DNA of 64,000 bases from Cantharellus purpuraceus (Eukaryota > Basidiomycota > Agaricomycetes > Cantharellales > Hydnaceae). The translations under genes were made by a program, and so were the position numbers. This document shows positions 57,905-64,000 of this stretch, piece after piece (the first letter of the stretch is position 1; each line of letters begins with the position of its first letter). Location of the stretch: positions 558,001 to 622,000 of the forward strand of contig JALBUN010000049.1 of NCBI GenBank assembly GCA_025174535.1. The letters are read 5' to 3'. Below the pieces are notes generated by a model. That model worked only from the letters and a program-made list of their open reading frames with translations. It did no database searches and was not told where the DNA came from.

Positions 57905-60900
57905 ACCACGACCCACTCCAACTCCAACTCCATCCTGATTCCAATCCCAAACTCCAACCTTCCATTGGACCTAGTGTGTAACACAATGACATCAGGATTC
58001 CTACATGAGGATGTCATACAATGTTAATGAGAGGATGCATTTCCCTGACTGTTCACAGGACTCATGTTTCTGGATCTCCTCCTCATACTCTACATCCAAA
58101 GCAGGATTCACATTGAGAACATAGAATCCAGTGTGCCAATTTGGCATCACAATATGAGGCTTCAGTAGCCTTTGATGATGATATGGTGATGTCAGGCTCT
58201 GCCCTTGCCACCTCTGCCTGCTCCAATTCAAGGGCCATCAAAGTGCTATCTGTCGTTTTTCTAACTTCATATTTTAACACATCATACCTGTATGGTAACT
58301 GGTTTTCTCTTAAAAGATCTTGTTTAAAGTCCCAAAACCGTACAATTTCGCTTCATGGCCTTAAAATATCAGCATATATGTGCTGCTTTCTCTTGATTCA
58401 GGGCCATTCAAATATTCTCTATTTTTTCATATTTTTTCGGGAATTTTCCATACAGAAATGAGTCCACAACCTTGTTGTTCTGCTGGGCGAAGTTTTGGGA
58501 CCCACATGGACCCACAAACCTTCACAGATGTCAGCAGCTTCAAAGTCAGCTGGAGTCACCCAGACAACTGACTCATTTTCGATCACATGACTCATTTCAA
58601 TCTCCAACTCAATCTGGTCACCACTGCCAGTAAATGCTCAATATCTTTGCAACCACTGCACCTCCTGACTCCATTTTCAGTGGAGAGCTCAGTAGAAGCT
58701 GTGCCTACCCATAGCTGTGCTGATCAGCCCAGGAAACAAAGTATTGACCGAGTTATTTGGGTAATGGTGACTCATGCAATGACTCCTGTGAGACGCTTGT
58801 TCGGAATCATGTCAGTATACAATATTCTGATGTATATCTCATATACATCAGAATTTCAATGATACATAAAGCCAGGGAGTTACAATTTGGATATCTTAAA
58901 AGATTTCGGATGTGTGAAATTTTCATAAATATAAACATATATTCTATATTTTAATAAACTTTTAAAGATAAGACATTTGGTTGAGATGAACATAATCATT
59001 TACATGTACATAATAGGAATGTATATATGAATATAATTGGTATTATATAGGGTATTTAGATATACAAATACCAGGTGGGGATTAAAGATAGTTCAAATTA
59101 TGTTATAAGTATTGTATAAGAAAGAATCAATGATATTTGGATGTTCCTTCAAGAGAGTTGCCACCACTAAATGGGGAAAAAAGAATTATTTTTGAGAATT
59201 ATGCCAAAATATCACAATATGTTTTAATCTAGTATATTGTGTAAAATTTGAGAATCATGTTGAAATATGAAAATAAGTTTGAATTGAAGTGTATTGTATA
59301 AAATTTGAGGAAAATAGGTTGTATATACGTATTTGTTGTATTTCTGAACAAGCGTCTGATTACTCATACTATGACTCCATCCATGACTCATGCCATGAGT
59401 CAGAGCAAATCCAAGCAGCTCATTGGCTAGGAAACTTCCACCCCTTCTCACATATTCCACTAGCTTCCAGTAGTTTCCATCTATTAATAGGTAGAAGTTT
59501 CCAGTAGTATTAGTCAGCTCCTGTAAATACAATATAAAAGGAGCCCATTCTGCCTCTGAATAAATAACCATTTCTACCCCATGATTTGCACATCAGTGTG
59601 ACTAGAGTGACATACAGTGTCATCCTCTATATCTCAGTAACTGTTGATTACCAGTTCAAGGGTCGCTTACAGTTGTGTAACTGTATTTGATTGCACTTGA
59701 AGTAGTGATTGTCCTGCTTTGGGCGTGAGTGTAGTATCTACCTTGCATGACTATGAATCTACAGGGTGAGATTGTCTGTTGATAGTCCTGCCATTAGTGC
59801 TCTTTGTTTAAGTTACTAGTGTGTACTGCCTTTGCAGAGCATTAGGATCTTGAACTTGTGTGAAGCAGTTGCTAGACTACTTCACACATTGCTGTTACCC
59901 GCTTCAGAGTGTCACTGGTTGGACGGTCGGATTCATCCGCCTACTTCCTCTAGCCTCTAAGTGCATTCCCCTATTTTTGGAATATCTGGACCCCTAAGCG
60001 TCCGTGAACTCTAGACTCTGGAAGTCTTATTCATTCCCTACTGCTAAGAAATGTATTACCTTCCTGCGTATCGTCTGCATTGACCATTACAACGGATTGT
60101 AACCAAAGTACAAACGTTAAATTGTTTCTGGAGTTGTGCTGCAGTAGGATTTGATATTCTTCTCAGCTGTTCATTCATGGAATTGTGGTGATTTAGAGTT
60201 TGCCCTAACACCATAATTTTGCAGGTTCCAAAACAATACCAGGTGATTGCATCTGGTAATGCATCCTTCCAGGCTTGCTCTGCAATTATAAAACCCCGTT
60301 GGCAATGACCATGGACGAGGCCATCACGGAATGGGGAAATCAAATATGTGAGCTGGGCATTTGTCATAACATATGATTCTAGTATTTCGAAGAAAAAAGC
60401 CACTTGTGCTTGTTTGGGCATACTGGGGAAGTACCCTGCTTCCACCAGCTGCTGAGGCAGTGGTGGTTTGCAGGCAACCCCCGTACAGTAAGTAAATCGG
60501 GCATAGTGTATGGCTGCGTAATGATTTTTTCAGTGATTGAAAAATAGGACCCCATTTTTTCGACGTACCAGTATGCTCCATGCATTGAACCATTGTATTC
60601 TGTAACTGCCTGTCACATGCCTCCGTTGGGCACTGTATTGGCATTTCTGTGAGAGAGCTTTCGGTGTGTAATGTCTTGAGGGGAACAAGTGCTTCTCCAC
60701 AAAAAATCTGGTGTTCAACCTCCATAAATGGTATGATGAGATGGGGTAGGACCTCTGTGCACCACTTAGGCCATGCGACTTCTTTTTTCTGTCGTCGAAC
60801 ACTCAACCTTGATGTTGTGCCCGGTTGTTCTGGCATGTGGGATTCATGATTATAGTGTCTGAGTGGGTGTCATGAGACTCTTGCGAAAGTGGCTCATCAG

Positions 60901-61342
60901 CCGGTGATCGTGGGGAGTTCATCGTCGAATGGGTTGCCAACGTCACAGACACGGTTTCAACGGTTGCTCGCGGCGGAAGCATATGAATCTCTCCTCCTCG
61001 AAATATAGTGTTCGTCGGGATAGTCTCTACCTTCTTACCTCTTCCTCTGCCCTTGCGTGGCTGATATGGGGTGCGATTGCCTGTTTCATCACCGACATTT
61101 TGGGTTGCAATCGGTTTTGGACGTCGACAACGCAGCTTAATAGGGGATCCAGTCAACTGGTTATACCCAACGAGAACTGATTTAGCAGAGCGTGAGCGGG
61201 TCATCTTCGAGCACCGTTTGTGCAATGATCGCACGCTGGGCGTAATGGCATTACTATTTTTGTGACTAATCGTAATTATTGATGGGTGATGCCAGCCGAT
61301 ATCCCGGCAATCGCTGGCACTGGTTTCTGAAGCCCAACCCAT
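57905..61342 (-). pseudogene. KDZ-type (CxC1-like) transposase gene remnant, split by an LTR
   Basis: On the minus strand a basic leader (MTRSRSAKSVLVGYNQL.., from 61342 downward) precedes RRQKKEVAWPKWCTEVLPHL (about 60780). PPLPQQLVEAGYFPSMPKQA and then AWKDALPDAITWY follow, up to 60241. Element C (58289-60235) interrupts the gene here. Beyond it the same frame resumes as DVLKYEVRKTTDSTL and later LCSQCESCFG (about 58090-58284). The order R-rich leader, W..W..V.P, QQL..G.FP, QWYDVL-like and CxxCFG matches KDZ transposases, which are abundant in agaricomycetes. A frame break near 60800-60840 and stops after CESCFG show decay; only the N-terminal third remains, and element B cuts the far end. 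The catalytic core is absent. Confidence 0.58.
58289..60235 (+). mobile_element. Solo LTR-like element C (1947 bases) inside the KDZ-like gene
   Basis: It begins TGTATGGTAACTGG at 58289 and ends GGTTCCAAAACA at 60235, with a perfect ATACC duplication at 58284-58288 and 60236-60240. It is a longer, diverged relative of A and B: the inner block near 58370-58520 and the right 820 bases (from about 59415) align with them, while 58840-59340 is AT-rich and unmatched. A TATAAAAGG box lies near 59533. Taking it out restores an open frame across the junction of the interrupted gene. Confidence 0.82.
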
Positions 61343-62313
61343 TTTGGGTCATCGTTTAAGTCGTCGACGTATCCTAAGAGGTATGAAAACAAGGCACGAT
61401 GTAGTGTAATAATTATTAGTAACAAGTATCTCTAGTCTCGATTGTACGAAGACTGAGGAAAATTTAAACGAGTGAAAATTTTCTCTTATATATACCTCGG
61501 GCGGCATCCATAAACAGTTAGTGCCACCGCTCCGGCTGTAGGACTGTGGACCGCCGTGGATCTAAACAAACGCGTCGACGCGTCTATGTTCAACATTGGC
61601 CAGCGGACGTGACTTCAGAAAAGATTATACCAACACTCACTCTTTTCGCCTATAGGCTGAGGAAGGCGGGACCCTGCGCCTGAGTAGTACTTGAGTGCTG
61701 AGTTGTCGTTCCGCAAACGCAGGGACTCGATGTGACAGCGGCAAATAAATCTTTCCGAGGCAAGTAGCACGACCCGCGGAAGAATGATGAGGCTACTAGC
61801 GTGTATGGTATATGCGTGTGCTGCCAGCTTGCAATGATCCTCATAACCTATGGATTTAGCACCGAATCGTCATTGGGAATGTATAGATTGTGGATTCATC
61901 CGCTTAAATAAGAAGTTGCCACAGCGGTCGACTGATCGCGCATAGTAAGCATTCCTGCTATTTACTACCTCTCAGGCTTCAGGGACAGGCACACCAGCGC
62001 CATGTCAGACTATTGGGACAATCTTATCAGTAGCATCCATAATCTATCCGCGGGTCAGATAATATTGCAGTCTTCCATCACTCGATTCGCACTTCGCATA
62101 TACTTCCCATTGTGCCTTGCATGGTTCTCTCTTCCTTTCTGAAAAGGTGTCGGCTTGGTTGGCTCACGTACGCATGACTTGGCGCTGCAACATGTGCAAT
62201 CGGGAACACGTCGGAAAATTAGCATTTCATATTAGGCTACTTGACAGTCCATTGTCCAACCGGAACTAGTGCTGAAATCGAGATACAACAGAACGTCAAT
62301 GATACATTAAAAC
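61343..62313. other. Intergenic stretch, no gene seen
   Basis: No frame carries a motif here. It includes what is probably promoter sequence of the KDZ-like gene on the left and the 3' region of the coiled-coil gene on the right. No RNA gene or repeat was recognised. Confidence 0.5.
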
Positions 62314-63487
62314 CTATGGTCGTGATTTGTGTGGTCTGTGGCGACTGGGTACATCGGTGCCGACCAGTGTAGTCGTGGGTGATAGGGACGGCTCATGCCA
62401 TGTCATTGGAAAGGCTACATCAAGTGGCAAGGATTGGTGGGACTGTGTCCTCAGCTGGTTATAACTTCCTTGAGGAGAGCGAGGTCGGGAGACATAAGGC
62501 GAATGGCTTGATAAGGATTGGGAAGATATTACGGGTTCCGAGGGCGATGGCAAGGGGGAGCGTCGGAGTGCTATAGAGTGAATATGTGACGTAATAGTAT
62601 CCGTAGTGTCTCTTCGGTAGTCTCTTATGTCCTGTTTGTGTTCACGACGGTTAATGGGAACCGTTGAGACCCGTGTGTCGGGGGGGGAGGGGAGGGGAGA
62701 TAGTTGTGGCATGAAATGTCGAGGACTGTGCTGTCTCCCAAACGGTTGGGGCGATTCAGACAAAGAAGGCGAGCGACATCGCTTACGAACAGAGTTATTA
62801 GTCGACTGGACCGAGGTCGGCGACAGTCTCTCCCGAGCGATGCGCAACTCAGAACGAATTGCACGTAGTTTCTCCTCATACTGCTGTTCCATGACTTTAT
62901 GCTGATCTTGTAAGGCGGTAAGGTTGCGAGCGATCATCTCCAATTCCTCAGTCTGGCCAATTACTACGACAACGTAATATCATTTCAGTGTTTGCGTGCA
63001 TACAACAGACGCAGGGCTTAACCCTCGCCTGTATCACAGAAATGCTCACTGCACTGTTCCAGAGTGATGTTATGAGTCTTTAGCGAGTTCATTTCCCAGA
63101 GAATGGCCTCGCCCTCGCGTCGAAGAGCATCAATAGCAATCGACAGCCTTCTTGTCGTGAAGCTGTCTAGCGCACGATGTTCGTCGCTACCACGAGGGGT
63201 TACTGGAAAGAGCTATAACGAAAGACATATTAACATCAGTGCTAAGAGGGTTGAAGCAAGGGGACGAACGGCGAAGTCTCCAGACGCTGGTTGCATGAAA
63301 AGGCAGTGACGCTTGTTCAAGCGGAACACATTGTGGGGACCTTTGTGGCTGCAAAGAGATTCAAGTGACAGGGTCCACAGACATTACTACCAGCATGACC
63401 CGAAGAAGTACCGAATGAAGCGAGCAGATGCTTCTCCTGCTCGGGGTAATTGGGCATCAGAATCGATCGCCACTTCTTGCTGTCCAT
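62314..63487 (-). CDS. Coiled-coil, Ser/Pro-rich protein of unknown role
   Basis: Start ATG 63487 (MDSKKWRSILMPNYPEQEKH). Exon 1 ends at 63412. The next exon reads GPHNVFRLNKRHCLFMQPAS, and then LFPVTPRGSDEHRALDSFTT with LSIAIDALRREGEAILWEMN. The last exon, joined in frame near 62960, starts VIGQTEELEMIARNLTALQD and forms a clear coiled coil through EEKLRAIRSELRIARERL. A Ser/Pro/Arg-rich, low-complexity tail follows to 62314. Four exons keep one frame of about 330 residues. I recognise no family; the tail resembles intrinsically disordered nuclear or signalling proteins, but that is only composition. Confidence 0.6.
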
Positions 63488-64000
63488 GATGATACTTCGT
63501 CGACCATGAACCCTTAGCTTGTCTCGCACGAAAAGAATCTGTAGTTGTTGTTTTTCCACTTGTGAAGTTCAGGATCTGAAACGAATGAAGGTGACCCTCC
63601 GGGGAATCGCCTTGGATCCCCCCAGAGACTTCATTCCAATCGGACTCAAGTGCGGTGTTGTTCTGAAATTGATGCCACCTCAGCTCAGGCTGAGCACCTG
63701 GACGGAATTCATCCGCATAAACTTTATTGAATACAACGGTACTGTTAAATGCCCTGCTGACCTAGACTCATCTACTCAGGAGCGATCATACTCCAAGACT
63801 GCATATGACCAGAAGCATCGCCTAACGGCCTAACCTAGCAATTTTCCGAAGCCACTGCATTCAATGATATGGAGTAGCATGCCCGCCAGCGTGGCGCTCT
63901 TCATGCAGCTTCTGACCACACGGGCGCATTTCAATGGCTTGTGATAGCCTGATTTGTTTCTTTGGCAGTACTCCACTGGCAAGACACTTGATGGATCTGA
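63488..64000. other. Right edge of window, no confident gene
   Basis: This is probably promoter sequence of the coiled-coil gene. A plus-strand frame from about 63582 to 63833 has no motif and could be part of a gene running off the window. No other feature is supported. Confidence 0.4.

Overview
This window looks like nuclear DNA of a basidiomycete fungus, most likely an agaricomycete. The genes are densely packed and cut by many short introns (about 50-70 bases, GT-AG). Two gene types point to mushroom-forming fungi: a DUF6534-like small membrane protein and a KDZ-type transposase remnant. No bacterial operons, rRNA, tRNA or CRISPR were recognised.

Layout. 1-1563: no gene seen. 1564-4095 (+): pentatricopeptide-like protein. 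4376-7303 (+): Zn2Cys6 transcription factor. 7578-9060 (+): SUMO E1 subunit AOS1. 9249-13384 (-): Ulp2/SENP6-7-type SUMO protease, convergent with AOS1. 14607-16825 (-): KRE6/SKN1-type beta-glucan synthesis protein. 17943-19589 (-): a seven-exon gene I rebuilt from splice signals. It encodes two tandem copies of the domain that precedes the protease in the Ulp2-like gene, with no protease. 19843-24559 (-): SMC6. 24744-26580 (-): DUF6534-like membrane protein. 27238-28641 (-): single-span membrane protein of unknown role. 30854-34802 (+): large proline/serine-rich protein with a probable PH domain. 34926-44189 (-): PRP8, the central spliceosome protein. 44915-47081 (-): second KRE6/SKN1 paralogue. 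48804-49251: TIR-flanked MITE. 49461-52169 (-): NAD-dependent malic enzyme. 53519-61342: transposon graveyard. 62314-63487 (-): coiled-coil protein of unknown role.

Functional links. AOS1 makes activated SUMO, the Ulp2-like protease trims SUMO chains, and SMC6 belongs to the SMC5/6 complex, which carries a SUMO ligase (Nse2) in known systems. These genes and the protease-less Ulp2-domain gene lie within 17 kb. This is the most interesting biology in the window, though co-location could be chance. The two KRE6/SKN1 genes serve cell-wall beta-1,6-glucan synthesis and differ in intron content.

The repeat region resolves into four solo LTR-like elements: A (53519-54952, -), B (55075-57904, +), C (58289-60235, +) and D (56008-57398, nested in B). 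A, C and D have perfect 5-base target duplications. C splits a KDZ-like gene whose reading frame resumes on the far side. B minus D has exactly the length of A (1434 bases), and A and B form a large inverted repeat.

Exon boundaries were set by hand from splice consensus, reading frame and family conservation. They are most reliable for AOS1, the two KRE6 genes, the tandem-domain gene and the 62-63 kb gene. They are approximate for PRP8, SMC6, the Ulp2-like gene and the DUF6534-like gene.
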